Source: Kaistella treverensis
Lineage (GTDB): Bacteria; Bacteroidota; Bacteroidia; Flavobacteriales; Weeksellaceae
Assembly (NCBI RefSeq): GCF_900114045.1
Contig: NZ_FORQ01000002.1
Coordinates: 186,001 to 250,000, forward strand
DNA: 64,000 bases
Direction: 5' to 3'
Shown: positions 43,325-51,973 of the stretch, one piece after another
Layout of the letters: every line of letters begins with the position of its first letter
Position numbering within the stretch: position 1 is the first letter of the stretch
Program-made: the position numbers and the translations under genes
Notes under the pieces: model-generated
The model's input: only the letters and a program-made list of their open reading frames with translations
The model's database searches: none
Told to the model about the DNA's origin: nothing

Positions 43325-45118
43325 TCACTGTTTTTTTGCCCAAAAACTCATTTTGCGGTCCAGAACATCGAGCGGCAGACATCCTTGGTTGAGGATTTCC
43401 TGGTGAAATTTCGCCAGGTTGAATTTGCTGCCTAACTGCTTCTCATACAGCGTGCGCAGTTCGCGCATTTTCAATGAGCCAATTTTGTAACTCACCGCCT
43501 GTCCGGGCATCGCCATATATCTTTCAACTTCTGCTGTGGCGCTGCCTTCATCGTAGGAAATATTGCTAAGGAAATATTTGATGGCTTCTTCCCTGTTCAT
43601 CGTTCCGGTGTGCAATCCGGTGTCGATGACAAGGCGCACCGCACGCAACATCTGGTCGCTTAAATACCCCATTTTCTGGTACGGATCGGTGTACAGACCA
43701 AACTCAGGTCCTAAAGTTTCGCAGTAATGCGCCCAACCTTCGCCATAAGCACCAAACCAGCCAAACCGCATAAATTTCGGCAGCTGCAGATTTTCCTGCT
43801 GAAGCGAGATTTGATAATGATGTCCGGGAATTGCTTCATGTAAAAACAAGGATTCCATACCGGAAGTCACGTTAAATTTCGTCGGATCAGGAATTGGGAT
43901 ATAGAAAATCCCGGGTCTTTTTCCGTCTGGTGTTCCCTGAATGTATTCGGCGCTCGCGGTGGCTTCACGGAATTTTTCAGTTTGCCGGATTTCAAAAGGT
44001 GTTTTGGGATTTACGCCAAACATTGCACCGAGTTTAGGTTTAATTTTCTCTAAAATGCCGTTAAAAGCAGCCAAAATTTCTTTTTCATTATTGTACGGCA
44101 TCGCTTTCGGATCCGCTTTCACGAAAGTGATGAACTCTTCTAAAGTTCCTTCGAAACCAACTTCTTTTTTTACTTTTTCCATTTCACCACGCAGCATCGC
44201 CACCTGCTCCAAGCCCAATTTGTTGATTTCTTCAGGAGTTTTTCCGGTGGTGCTCCAGCTTTTTACGTAATAAGCGTAGATTTCATTTCCTTTCGGCAAA
44301 GCATTAATTCCGTCTGTAGTTCTGGCTTTCGGGAGGTATTCCTGTTCTAAAAAAGTTCCCATTTGGGTATAAGCCGGAATAATTTTTTTGGTAACTACAT
44401 CAGTGTAAGCTTTTGTAAATTTCTCTTTTTCAGCAGCTGAAAACTTCTTCGGAAAATTACGGATCGGGCCGAAAAAAATATTCTTTTCTAAAGACGGATC
44501 TGTTAATTCGGCGGCGTTCATCTGAACAATCATTTTTGCCACCAAAGATTTTGGTAAAACGATGCCGTTTTTCATTCCGGTGCGGAAATTTTCAGTCGCT
44601 GTTCCCATCCATTCCGGGAATTTTTCCATTCTTTTCAACCAGTCTTCGTAATCCTTCACGGTTTTAAAGGGCTGACTTCCTTCACCACTTCCCAACAGGG
44701 GAAAGTCCAAAGGCAAACCACTGAACTGCGTGAACGGAATATATTCCGGATGATAAGCGTAGCGTTCAATTTTATCCTTTAAAGTATAATCCAAAACATC
44801 GTAAACTGTTTTATCATTGTCATTCAAACCGTCATAATCCACTTTTTTCAGCTGGTTTTGAACCGAAGCGTAAAATGAAATTTCTCCGGAAATAAAATCT
44901 TTATCAATATTATTCGGTAGCTGATCATTATACCTTGGATCGCCTTGTGCTGTGGCTTCGAGCGGATACAGTTTCAGATATTGTTCGTAATAATTTGCGG
45001 CGATAGAATCAATTGAAACCGGTGTGACTTTAGTTAAAGGCGAATCGGTTTTTTTGCATGCTACAGCACCGAATAAATAAGTGATAGAGAAAAGAATGAC
45101 GTAAAAAGAATTTTTCAT
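43325..45118 (-). CDS. DUF885 lipoprotein, putative metallopeptidase-like
   Basis: A 597-residue exported protein with a lipoprotein signal ending AVACKK. It belongs to the DUF885 family, whose hallmark is the HEAIPGHH metal-binding motif visible near residue 427. It is fully helical in look, like carboxypeptidase-type metalloenzymes; a peptidase role is a family-level inference. Single gene, after the kinase operon on the same strand and separated by about 210 bases. Confidence 0.88.
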   Translation of the reverse strand: MKNSFYVILFSITYLFGAVACKKTDSPLTKVTPVSIDSIAANYYEQYLKLYPLEATAQGDPRYNDQLPNNIDKDFISGEISFYASVQNQLKKVDYDGLNDNDKTVYDVLDYTLKDKIERYAYHPEYIPFTQFSGLPLDFPLLGSGEGSQPFKTVKDYEDWLKRMEKFPEWMGTATENFRTGMKNGIVLPKSLVAKMIVQMNAAELTDPSLEKNIFFGPIRNFPKKFSAAEKEKFTKAYTDVVTKKIIPAYTQMGTFLEQEYLPKARTTDGINALPKGNEIYAYYVKSWSTTGKTPEEINKLGLEQVAMLRGEMEKVKKEVGFEGTLEEFITFVKADPKAMPYNNEKEILAAFNGILEKIKPKLGAMFGVNPKTPFEIRQTEKFREATASAEYIQGTPDGKRPGIFYIPIPDPTKFNVTSGMESLFLHEAIPGHHYQISLQQENLQLPKFMRFGWFGAYGEGWAHYCETLGPEFGLYTDPYQKMGYLSDQMLRAVRLVIDTGLHTGTMNREEAIKYFLSNISYDEGSATAEVERYMAMPGQAVSYKIGSLKMRELRTLYEKQLGSKFNLAKFHQEILNQGCLPLDVLDRKMSFWAKKQ

Positions 45119-45216
45119 CTAAAATGGATTTTGTTATGCTAAATTAATGTTTTTGAATAAAGATTCGAACAATAAAATGCGTCGTGGAAGGCAAAACGAA
45201 AAAAAACTTTAAAAAT

Positions 45217-45246
45217 TTTGCGCAATCGTGCAATTTTTTATCTTTG
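45217..45246 (+). promoter_or_regulatory. promoter for the DUF-type gene at 45287
   Basis: TTTG (45217-45220), 18-base spacer, TATCTTTG (45239-45246). The TTG at 45218 in the same frame is thus part of the -33 box. Confidence 0.65.
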
Positions 45247-45286
45247 TTCACTAAGTTTTATAAACATTAACACTTTTTTTTTAGCA

Positions 45287-45748
45287 ATGAAAGGGATTTT
45301 GAAAATCTACCACCCGGATGAAACCCTGAAATATCACATCCAAAGCACCTATTGCAAAGCCGTTTACAGCAACGCCGAACATCTTTTGGAAGTGGAAATT
45401 ATTACAGACGATTCTTTGGACCACGTAGATGACGATTCGCTGCAATATCATTTTCCGCAGATCGCGCTCAACATTTCAGATTTTCCCGTGGCGGATAGCG
45501 AGTTGAATGGCAAATGCCTTAGCGTAGAAGACAGCGATGAGGAATCCTACACGGCAGTAGACCTTTTCGATGACGATGACGCTTACCTTTCTAATAGCAA
45601 ACTTTCTTTCCAGAATAATGCTGAAGGCGTACTGGAGCTTTTCTGGGAAGGAAACATCGATGATTTTTATACCGGAAGTTCAGAATCCATTCCTTTTAAA
45701 CTGAAGTGCAATTTCAAGCCGGATGAAATTGTTGTTGACGAAGATTAA
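45287..45748 (+). CDS. conserved acidic hypothetical protein
   Basis: A 153-residue protein I do not recognise. The ATG at 45287 is chosen because a promoter lies between it and the longer frame's TTG. The chain is Asp/Glu/Ser-rich with runs such as SLDHVDDDSLQYHF and DLFDDDDAYLS, and no signal peptide. It looks like a single soluble beta-rich domain. It precedes exbB but has its own promoter. Confidence 0.72.
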   Translation: MKGILKIYHPDETLKYHIQSTYCKAVYSNAEHLLEVEIITDDSLDHVDDDSLQYHFPQIALNISDFPVADSELNGKCLSVEDSDEESYTAVDLFDDDDAYLSNSKLSFQNNAEGVLELFWEGNIDDFYTGSSESIPFKLKCNFKPDEIVVDED

Positions 45749-45788
45749 GTCCTAATTTCCAGACCGTTTTCTGTTTTTTCACGTTAAT

Positions 45789-45810
45789 CCGTAATATTAC
45801 GGTAATTTTG
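45789..45810 (+). promoter_or_regulatory. exbB promoter with palindromic operator candidate
   Basis: A perfect 14-bp palindrome CCGTAATATTACGG (45789-45802) sits immediately upstream of the exact -7 box TAATTTTG (45803-45810), that is, in the -33/-7 spacer. A repressor bound here would block the exbB-exbD-tonB operon. The regulator is unknown; it is not a clear Fur box. Confidence 0.6.
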
Positions 45811-45840
45811 CCGTTCCATTTTTAACCTAAAATAAACTCA

Positions 45841-46520
45841 TGTTTTTACAAACTCCCACACCAATCACCACAACCACTACAGAAAAGCACGTTTTTTCAC
45901 TTTGGGAAATTCTATTTGGCGGCGGCATGCTGGGAAATATCATTATGATTGCGATATTTTTACTGGGAATTTTAGCACTTTATATCTTCCTTGAAAGGTA
46001 TTTTTTCATTAAAAGAGCCTCGAAACAAACGCCGAACTTTTTAGAAAACATCAAAGATTTCGTGCAGGAAGGTAAAATTACCACCGCGATTGATTATTGC
46101 AAAACTTTAGATTCTCCCGAAGCACGGATGATTGAAAAAGGTTTGGCCCGAATCGGCCGCCCGATATCCGATATTTCAAACGCAATGCAAAATCAGGGGC
46201 AGCTGGAAGTTTCAAAACTCGAAAAAAACCTCAATATTTTAGCTTCAGCTTCCGGTGCAGCACCAATGCTCGGGTTCTTAGGAACGGTTGTCGGTATGAT
46301 TATGGCGTTTTTCGAAATTTCAAATGTTACCGGCGCGGTAAGCCCGAAACTTTTGGCCTCCGGAATTTATACTGCGATGGCAACCACCGCAGTTGGTTTA
46401 TTTGTCGGTATTCCTGCCTATTTTTTCTATAATATTTTGGTGACCAATGTGGACCGTTTGGTTTTGAAAATTCAAACACATGTGAATGAATTTCTGGACA
46501 CGTTAAATACGCCGCTATAA
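45841..46520 (+). CDS. exbB: ExbB/MotA/TolQ proton-channel protein
   Basis: A 226-residue inner-membrane subunit of the TonB energising complex. Three membrane segments are seen (about residues 32-55, 138-160 and 180-200), with the conserved LGTVVGMI and ATTAVGLFVGIPAY stretches. Start: ATG at 45841. It overlaps exbD by one base (TAATGG). With exbD and a TonB gene downstream it forms a complete energiser for TonB receptors. Confidence 0.93.
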
Positions 46521-46918
46521 TGGAGTTAAAAAGAAGAAACCGGGTAAATGCCGAGTTCAGCATGGCTTCGATGACAGATATTATCTTTCTGTTACTCATC
46601 TTTTTCATGATTACGAGCTCTGCCATCAGCCAAAGTTCCATTGAAGTGAAACTGCCGAGCGCAGACACCACCAGCGCGAGCGTACAAGATCCGGCCGTAG
46701 TTACAATTAAAGAAGACGGCAACTATTTTGTTAATGATAAACGCATTGAAAAAAGCGAACTGGAGCAATATTTGGTAAATACCTTAAAAGGTGAAGAAAA
46801 TCCCTCTTTCACCATCCGTGCAGACGAAAATACAAAACACAAAGATGTGGTATTCGTAATGGGAATTGCGGAAATGCACCGGTTTAATTTAGCAATTGCT
46901 ACCATCCAGGAAAACTAG
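46520..46918 (+). CDS. exbD: ExbD/TolR biopolymer transport protein
   Basis: A 132-residue protein with one N-terminal membrane helix carrying the functional Asp (Asp20 in MASMTDIIFLLLIFFM) and a periplasmic domain. It works with ExbB to use the proton gradient. The gene overlaps exbB and is 32 bases before tonB. Confidence 0.93.
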   Translation: MELKRRNRVNAEFSMASMTDIIFLLLIFFMITSSAISQSSIEVKLPSADTTSASVQDPAVVTIKEDGNYFVNDKRIEKSELEQYLVNTLKGEENPSFTIRADENTKHKDVVFVMGIAEMHRFNLAIATIQEN

Positions 46919-46950
46919 ACGATCACTTCTTGCAGAAAGAATTCCGTATT

Positions 46951-47784
46951 ATGAATTACATTCTTCAACATAAAAAAAACGAACAGAAAGACCGCACGAA
47001 AAGCCTGATTATCACTTTTCTCTTGTCAGTGCTGGTTTTTTTGCTTATTTTCTTTTATTCCTTTACCAAAGAAATTCAGAAACCTGCCGAGTTTACCACT
47101 ATGCTCATCAATTTTGGTGATAATCAAAACGGTGCGCAGCTGGAAGAACCTGCAAATCAGGAAGGAAGTTTAGCCGCAGCAGCAGAAGTAGAGCAACCGC
47201 AACCTGCGGAAGAAGTAGCAAAACCTGTGGTTCCGGAAAAAATTATCACCGGAAACAATCCTGTGGTGAAAGCGCCAAAAGCAGAAAAAACGGCCAAAAC
47301 ACCGGTAAAAACTGAAACTAAAAAAACAACACCTACAAAAAATTCCGCGACAAAAACCACTACACCAAACGCAAAAACCGGAACCGGAGACGGCAAAGGA
47401 ACGGCTGCAATTGGAAATCTTTTGAAAGGCCGCGGCACCAAAACCGGCACGCAGGGAACAGACGGAACAACAGGAAATTCCGGTGATCCTCTTGGCGGTG
47501 ACGGAAACGGCGACAGCAAAATAGGAATTGACCGCCAATTGGTTGGTTTTATTCCCGGAACAATGGGTCGCGGTGGCGCGCAGCCTTCGCATAGCTGTAG
47601 CGCAAGTGGCACCATTAACATAGCGTACACTGTAGACAAAGCCGGAAACGTGGTTTCCGCAAGACGCAGCGGTGGTGTTTCAGATGCTTGCGTGGTTTCA
47701 ACTTCAGTAAGCTGGGTGAAACGTTATGTAAAAGCAGAACGAGCTACGTCCTCCTCCACCGGAACCTACAGCATTACCTTCTAA
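46951..47784 (+). CDS. TonB-like energy transducer
   Basis: A 277-residue protein; ATG at 46951 is chosen, since the TTG at 46930 adds only a few residues with no family content. It has an N-terminal membrane anchor (about residues 20-42), then a long Pro/Lys/Thr/Gly-rich low-complexity linker that can span the periplasm, and a short C-terminal TonB-like domain (SGTINIAYTVDKAGNVVSARRSGG). It is in an operon with exbB and exbD and would energise TonB-dependent receptors such as the HMA-containing one at 28.9 kb. The C-terminal domain is somewhat divergent from TonB. Confidence 0.85.
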   Translation: MNYILQHKKNEQKDRTKSLIITFLLSVLVFLLIFFYSFTKEIQKPAEFTTMLINFGDNQNGAQLEEPANQEGSLAAAAEVEQPQPAEEVAKPVVPEKIITGNNPVVKAPKAEKTAKTPVKTETKKTTPTKNSATKTTTPNAKTGTGDGKGTAAIGNLLKGRGTKTGTQGTDGTTGNSGDPLGGDGNGDSKIGIDRQLVGFIPGTMGRGGAQPSHSCSASGTINIAYTVDKAGNVVSARRSGGVSDACVVSTSVSWVKRYVKAERATSSSTGTYSITF

Positions 47785-47811
47785 AACCGCGAAATTTCAA
47801 AAATTTCTCAC

Positions 47812-49050
47812 ATGACAAACCAGGAATATCAGGAAGCGATCGACTGGCTTTTTGCACAGTTGCCAAATTACCAAAAGGACGGTAAAACTGCCTATAAACC
47901 CGGGTTTGACAATATAAAAAAGCTGTGCGAGATCTTCGGGAATCCGCAGGAAAAACTGAAAATGATTCACATTGGCGGCACCAACGGCAAAGGTTCTACC
48001 AGCAATATGCTCGCTTCTGTTTTGCAGGAAAGCGGCTACAAAACGGGACTTTACAACTCGCCGCACCTCATCGATTTTACGGAAAGAATTAAAATAAACG
48101 GCGAAAACTGCGACAAAAATTTCGTATTTAATTTTATTAAAAAAATGCGCGATTTGCCGGCAGAATTTCAACCTTCGTTTTTTGAATTTACCACAGTGAT
48201 GGCTTTCGAATATTTTTACCAGAACCAGGTGGATTTCGCCATTATTGAAGTGGGTTTGGGCGGCCGACTGGATTCCACAAATATAATTAAGCCTATGCTC
48301 AGCGCAATTACCAACGTGGCGCTGGATCATCAGGAACTTTTGGGCGAAACTTTGGAGGAAATTGCGGGCGAAAAAGCAGGAATTATCAAGCCACATATCC
48401 CAATAGTTTCTGGTGATGAAAATGATGTGGTGAAAAACATCATTAAAGAAAAAGCAGCAACTGAAAATGCACCATTCATTGATGCCACTGAGATAAAAAC
48501 CAATATAAAATCTGATCTGGAAGGAAATTACCAGTCAAAGAATATTCGGGTTGTTTTGGCATTAGTTCAGGAATTGGAAAAACTTGGAATTTCAATTTCA
48601 GACGAAAACGTAAAAAAAGGTCTTTTAAATGTTCAAAAAAATACAAACTTTATCGGCCGATGGTTTAAATTTTCCGAAGATCCGCTAATCATTTGCGATA
48701 CCGCGCATAATCTTGCGGGTTTAGAGCTTGCTTTTGAGCAACTTAACGAAATTCCGGGCTTTAAGCACCTAATTTTTGGTTTTGTCGCGGAGAAGAAAAT
48801 TGAAGATGTTTTGAAAATTTTGCCCCGTAATGCGGCAAATTATTTCATTAAACCAAATAACAACCGCGGTAGACACCCGAAGGATTATGAAGAATTGCTG
48901 AAAAAATTTAAAATTAATTATAAAATTTTTGATCATCTGCAGGATGCCTATCTTTTTGCGAGACAGGAACTTAAAAAAGACGAAATGATTTTTGTCGGCG
49001 GCAGCAACTTTGTAGTGGGAGAATTTTTAGAAAATAATTTGGAGAAATAA
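47812..49050 (+). CDS. folC: bifunctional folylpolyglutamate synthase / dihydrofolate synthase
   Basis: A 412-residue ATP-dependent ligase that adds glutamates to folates. The P-loop is GTNGKGST, followed by SPHLIDFTERIKING and a CDTAHNLAGLELAFEQL C-terminal Rossmann region. It lies 27 bases after the TonB gene and is probably read through from that operon. The promoter of the two tRNA genes starts inside its 3' end. Confidence 0.94.
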   Translation: MTNQEYQEAIDWLFAQLPNYQKDGKTAYKPGFDNIKKLCEIFGNPQEKLKMIHIGGTNGKGSTSNMLASVLQESGYKTGLYNSPHLIDFTERIKINGENCDKNFVFNFIKKMRDLPAEFQPSFFEFTTVMAFEYFYQNQVDFAIIEVGLGGRLDSTNIIKPMLSAITNVALDHQELLGETLEEIAGEKAGIIKPHIPIVSGDENDVVKNIIKEKAATENAPFIDATEIKTNIKSDLEGNYQSKNIRVVLALVQELEKLGISISDENVKKGLLNVQKNTNFIGRWFKFSEDPLIICDTAHNLAGLELAFEQLNEIPGFKHLIFGFVAEKKIEDVLKILPRNAANYFIKPNNNRGRHPKDYEELLKKFKINYKIFDHLQDAYLFARQELKKDEMIFVGGSNFVVGEFLENNLEK

Positions 49051-49068
49051 AAAAACATTGTATATTTG
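49038..49068 (+). promoter_or_regulatory. promoter for the tRNA-Val genes
   Basis: TTTG (49038-49041), 19-base spacer, TATATTTG (49061-49068): perfect Bacteroidota promoter, with the -33 box inside the end of folC. Confidence 0.82.
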
Positions 49069-49102
49069 CCGAACCAAAATTTGAGAAATCAATGACGGTA
49101 TC

Positions 49103-49177
49103 GGGCTCTTAGCTCAGTTGGTTCAGAGCATCTGGTTTACACCCAGAGGGTCGGGGGTTCGAATCCCTCAGGGCCCA
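49103..49177 (+). tRNA. tRNA-Val (UAC)
   Basis: 75-base cloverleaf: acceptor GGGCTCT / AGGGCCC with one G-T pair, D-stem GCTC/GAGC, anticodon loop TTTACAC (anticodon TAC), T-arm with GGTTCGAATC. The 3' CCA is not encoded. Confidence 0.95.
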
Positions 49178-49181
49178 CAAA

Positions 49182-49210
49182 AAAACTTCAGCTTGTCTGA
49201 GGTTTTTTTA
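49182..49210 (+). terminator. terminator between the two tRNA-Val genes
   Basis: AACTTCAG (49184-49191) with CTGAGGTT (49197-49204), one G-T pair, then a T-run. Confidence 0.7.
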
Positions 49211-49215
49211 TTTTC

Positions 49216-49290
49216 GGGCGGTTAGCTCAGTTGGTTTAGAGCGTTGCGTTGACATCGCAGAGGTCGCTGGTTCGAACCCAGTACCGCCCA
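49216..49290 (+). tRNA. tRNA-Val (GAC)
   Basis: 75-base cloverleaf: acceptor GGGCGGT / ACCGCCC, anticodon stem TTGCG/CGCAG, anticodon loop TTGACAT (anticodon GAC), T-arm with GGTTCGAACC. 3' CCA is not encoded. Together with the previous gene it covers the valine codons GTA/GTG and GTC/GTT. Confidence 0.95.
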
Positions 49291-49301
49291 CACTTACAAA
49301 G

Positions 49302-49328
49302 AAATCCCCTGCTGTTTGGCAGGATTTT
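49302..49328 (+). terminator. terminator after the second tRNA gene
   Basis: AAATCCCCTGC pairs with GCAGGATTT with one bulge, then T-run. Confidence 0.65.
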
Positions 49329-49468
49329 TCGTTTTTGCTGATGAAAACGGCTTTCTTTTAAACCTGAAAAATCAGCCCTTTTAGCGGCATACTTTTCCTT
49401 TTTAACAATCTGAAAATCATTATTTTTGTTTTATAATATTTTACTAATTTTATCCAAAATCACAAAGG

Positions 49469-51004
49469 ATGTTAGTAAAGATTTACGGCAGCGCCATCCA
49501 CGGTGTTTCTGCGCAAACCATTATTATTGAGGTGAATGTAGATACCGGCGGTATTGGTTATCACCTGGTGGGTCTGCCCGATAACGCGATTAAAGAAAGC
49601 AGCTATCGTATTTCTGCGGCGCTAAAAAATATTGGTTTTAAAATTCCGGGTAAAAAAATCACCATCAATATGGCGCCAGCGGATCTTCGGAAAGAAGGTT
49701 CAGCCTACGACCTCAGTATCGCGCTGGGGATTCTTGCCGCTTCCGAGCAGATTAAAGCTGAAAACATCGGTGATTACATCATTATTGGAGAACTTTCGTT
49801 GGACGGTGGTTTATTGCCGATTAAAGGGGTTTTGCCCATCGCCATTAAAGCCAAAGAAGAGGGTTTCCGCGGGATTATTTTACCGAAACTGAATATCCGT
49901 GAAGCCGCAATCGTCAGTGATTTAGAAGTCTACGGCGTTGATAATATTAAAGAAGTTGTCGATTTTTTTAATGATGGAAAACCGCTGGAAAGAACAACCA
50001 TCGATATCCGGAAAGAATTTCAGGAGAAAATACACTTTTTTCCCAATGATTTTTCGGAGGTGAAAGGTCAGGAAACCGCAAAACGTGCGATGGAAGTTGC
50101 GGCAGCGGGCGGACATAATATTATTCTCATCGGACCGCCGGGCAGCGGAAAAACCATGCTTGCAAAACGTGTCCCGACAATTTTGCCGCCTTTGACTTTA
50201 CGTGAAGCTTTAGAAACCACAAAAATCCATTCGGTAGCCGGTAAAATCGGTACAGAAACTTCATTAATGACAGTTAGGCCGTTTCGCAGCCCACATCACA
50301 CGATTTCGGATGTCGCGCTAGTCGGTGGCGGCAGTTATCCGCAGCCGGGCGAAATTTCTTTAGCACATAACGGCGTGCTTTTTCTGGACGAAATGCCGGA
50401 ATTTAAAAGAACCGTGCTGGAAGTCATGCGCCAGCCGCTGGAAGACCGCGAAGTCACTATTTCCCGCGCCAAATTCACTGTAAATTATCCTGCCAGTTTT
50501 ATGCTCGTCGCCAGCATGAATCCCAGTCCGAGCGGCTTTTTTCCGGATGATCCGAACAACACTTCGTCGCACTTTGAAATGCAGCGGTATATGAATAAAC
50601 TTTCCGGGCCGTTGCTGGACCGTATCGATATTCACATTGAAGTTCAAAAAGTGGAATTCGACCAGCTTGCAGACCGCCGAAAAGGTGAACAAAGCAATGA
50701 CATCAGAAAACGCGTTTTACTCGCGCGTGAAATCCAAAGCAGCCGCTATAAAGACTCAGAAATTCATTACAACGCGCAAATGGGACCAAAAGAAATTGAG
50801 AAGTTTTGCGAACTCGACGAAGCTTCACAGCAGCTTATAAAAACTGCGATGGATAAACTGAATCTTTCCGCGCGCGCTTACGACCGGATTTTAAAAGTCG
50901 CACGTACTATCGCTGATCTCGAAAGCATCGAAAAATTAAATCCTGCACACATTTCCGAAGCAATACAATACCGAAGCCTGGACCGAGAGTTTTGGAATAC
51001 ATAA
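49469..51004 (+). CDS. YifB/ComM-family Mg-chelatase-like AAA+ ATPase
   Basis: A 511-residue AAA+ helicase-like protein. N-terminal ChlI-type domain (GYHLVGLPDNAIKESSYRI), Walker A IGPPGSGKTML, Walker B VLFLDEMPEF, then sensor and C-terminal Mg-chelatase motifs (SARAYDRILKVARTIADLE). ComM helps branch migration of integrating DNA during natural transformation in some bacteria. dprA lies 3 kb downstream, so transformation functions are close, though on separate transcripts. Length is typical. Confidence 0.92.
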   Translation: MLVKIYGSAIHGVSAQTIIIEVNVDTGGIGYHLVGLPDNAIKESSYRISAALKNIGFKIPGKKITINMAPADLRKEGSAYDLSIALGILAASEQIKAENIGDYIIIGELSLDGGLLPIKGVLPIAIKAKEEGFRGIILPKLNIREAAIVSDLEVYGVDNIKEVVDFFNDGKPLERTTIDIRKEFQEKIHFFPNDFSEVKGQETAKRAMEVAAAGGHNIILIGPPGSGKTMLAKRVPTILPPLTLREALETTKIHSVAGKIGTETSLMTVRPFRSPHHTISDVALVGGGSYPQPGEISLAHNGVLFLDEMPEFKRTVLEVMRQPLEDREVTISRAKFTVNYPASFMLVASMNPSPSGFFPDDPNNTSSHFEMQRYMNKLSGPLLDRIDIHIEVQKVEFDQLADRRKGEQSNDIRKRVLLAREIQSSRYKDSEIHYNAQMGPKEIEKFCELDEASQQLIKTAMDKLNLSARAYDRILKVARTIADLESIEKLNPAHISEAIQYRSLDREFWNT

Positions 51005-51033
51005 AAATTGCCTGCTTAAGCAGGCAATTTTTT
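51004..51033. terminator. bidirectional intrinsic terminator
   Basis: TTGCCTGC (51008-51015) and GCAGGCAA (51020-51027), loop TTAA, flanked by A- and T-runs, between convergent genes. Confidence 0.9.
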
Positions 51034-51050
51034 TACTTTTGGAGAAGCAT

Positions 51051-51827
51051 TTATTTTATTAAAGTCTTAGTGCCAAGGTCTAATACTTTTCCAAAAGTCA
51101 CCGTTACATCCTGTGTAACATCTTTATAATTCGTGGTGTCTAAAGCGTCGTACATCAGTTTATAATTGCCTTCCGGAATACCACGCAACATAAAATATCC
51201 GTTTGCTTCCGGAATCGCAGTCATAATTTCTTCGTTGGTTGACGCGTTCAAAAGTTTAACCGTAGTTTGTGCTTCCGCCGGCGCTACATAACCTTTGATC
51301 TGACCATCGGTTTCTTTACTGAAAATTCTGATTACAGGTTTCAGTAAATAATTACCGTTTCCTTGTTTTACCACAGATTTGTCAGCATCAAAATCTAACC
51401 AGATTTCATAAGCGCCGTCTGGTTGTAATGTCTGATTCCAGTTTAATTTAATTCCAGATTGCTGCGCAGAAGGAGTTGTCAACGGATAACGTACACCATC
51501 AACGGTTACGTAGTTTTCTGTACCTAAAATCATTCGCATCTGCGTAACAGCGCCAGCCGGTAAAACGGTTTCACCTAAAAGTACATCTACGCCGTTATTT
51601 AAATCCAAAAGGTTATAGATTCCTATTTTAGCCATGTTTAACGTGGACCATTCAGCATCGGATTTTCCAAGTTCCAGTTTCTGGATGTCAACTTCTACCT
51701 TGTCGTATTTCGCCGGAGCGTCGGTTAGGTGCACTTTTAAAGATGCATTTCCATCAGAAGTCCCGTCGTTCTGGCAGGATGTGAATGCCAGAAGCGTTGC
51801 GCTAAGCGCCAGAAATAGATTTTTCAT
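51051..51827 (-). CDS. DUF4382 lipoprotein
   Basis: A 258-residue exported protein with lipobox FTSC. The N-terminal 150 residues match DUF4382 (SLKVHLTDAPAKYDKVEVDIQKLEL). The rest looks like a beta-sandwich carboxypeptidase-regulatory-like domain (AQTTVKLLNASTNEEI, GYFMLRGIPEGNYKLMYDAL), often used for surface or binding proteins. Function unknown. Single-gene unit. Confidence 0.87.
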   Translation of the reverse strand: MKNLFLALSATLLAFTSCQNDGTSDGNASLKVHLTDAPAKYDKVEVDIQKLELGKSDAEWSTLNMAKIGIYNLLDLNNGVDVLLGETVLPAGAVTQMRMILGTENYVTVDGVRYPLTTPSAQQSGIKLNWNQTLQPDGAYEIWLDFDADKSVVKQGNGNYLLKPVIRIFSKETDGQIKGYVAPAEAQTTVKLLNASTNEEIMTAIPEANGYFMLRGIPEGNYKLMYDALDTTNYKDVTQDVTVTFGKVLDLGTKTLIK

Positions 51828-51973
51828 TTGTTTTATGTTTTTATTAAACGATCATTTAAGATTTAAGTAATCGAATTATTTTTCAAACGAAAAAAGTGCC
51901 GAAATATTTTTTTCGCCCTTAAAAGCGCAGATTTTTGGATTTTTCCAGCTGAAGTTTAATGCCTTGAGAAGTG

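Noticed and set aside
47157-48396. Long minus-strand frames of 160 and 199 residues
   Set aside because: Antisense shadows of the repetitive TonB linker and of folC; no recognisable protein features.
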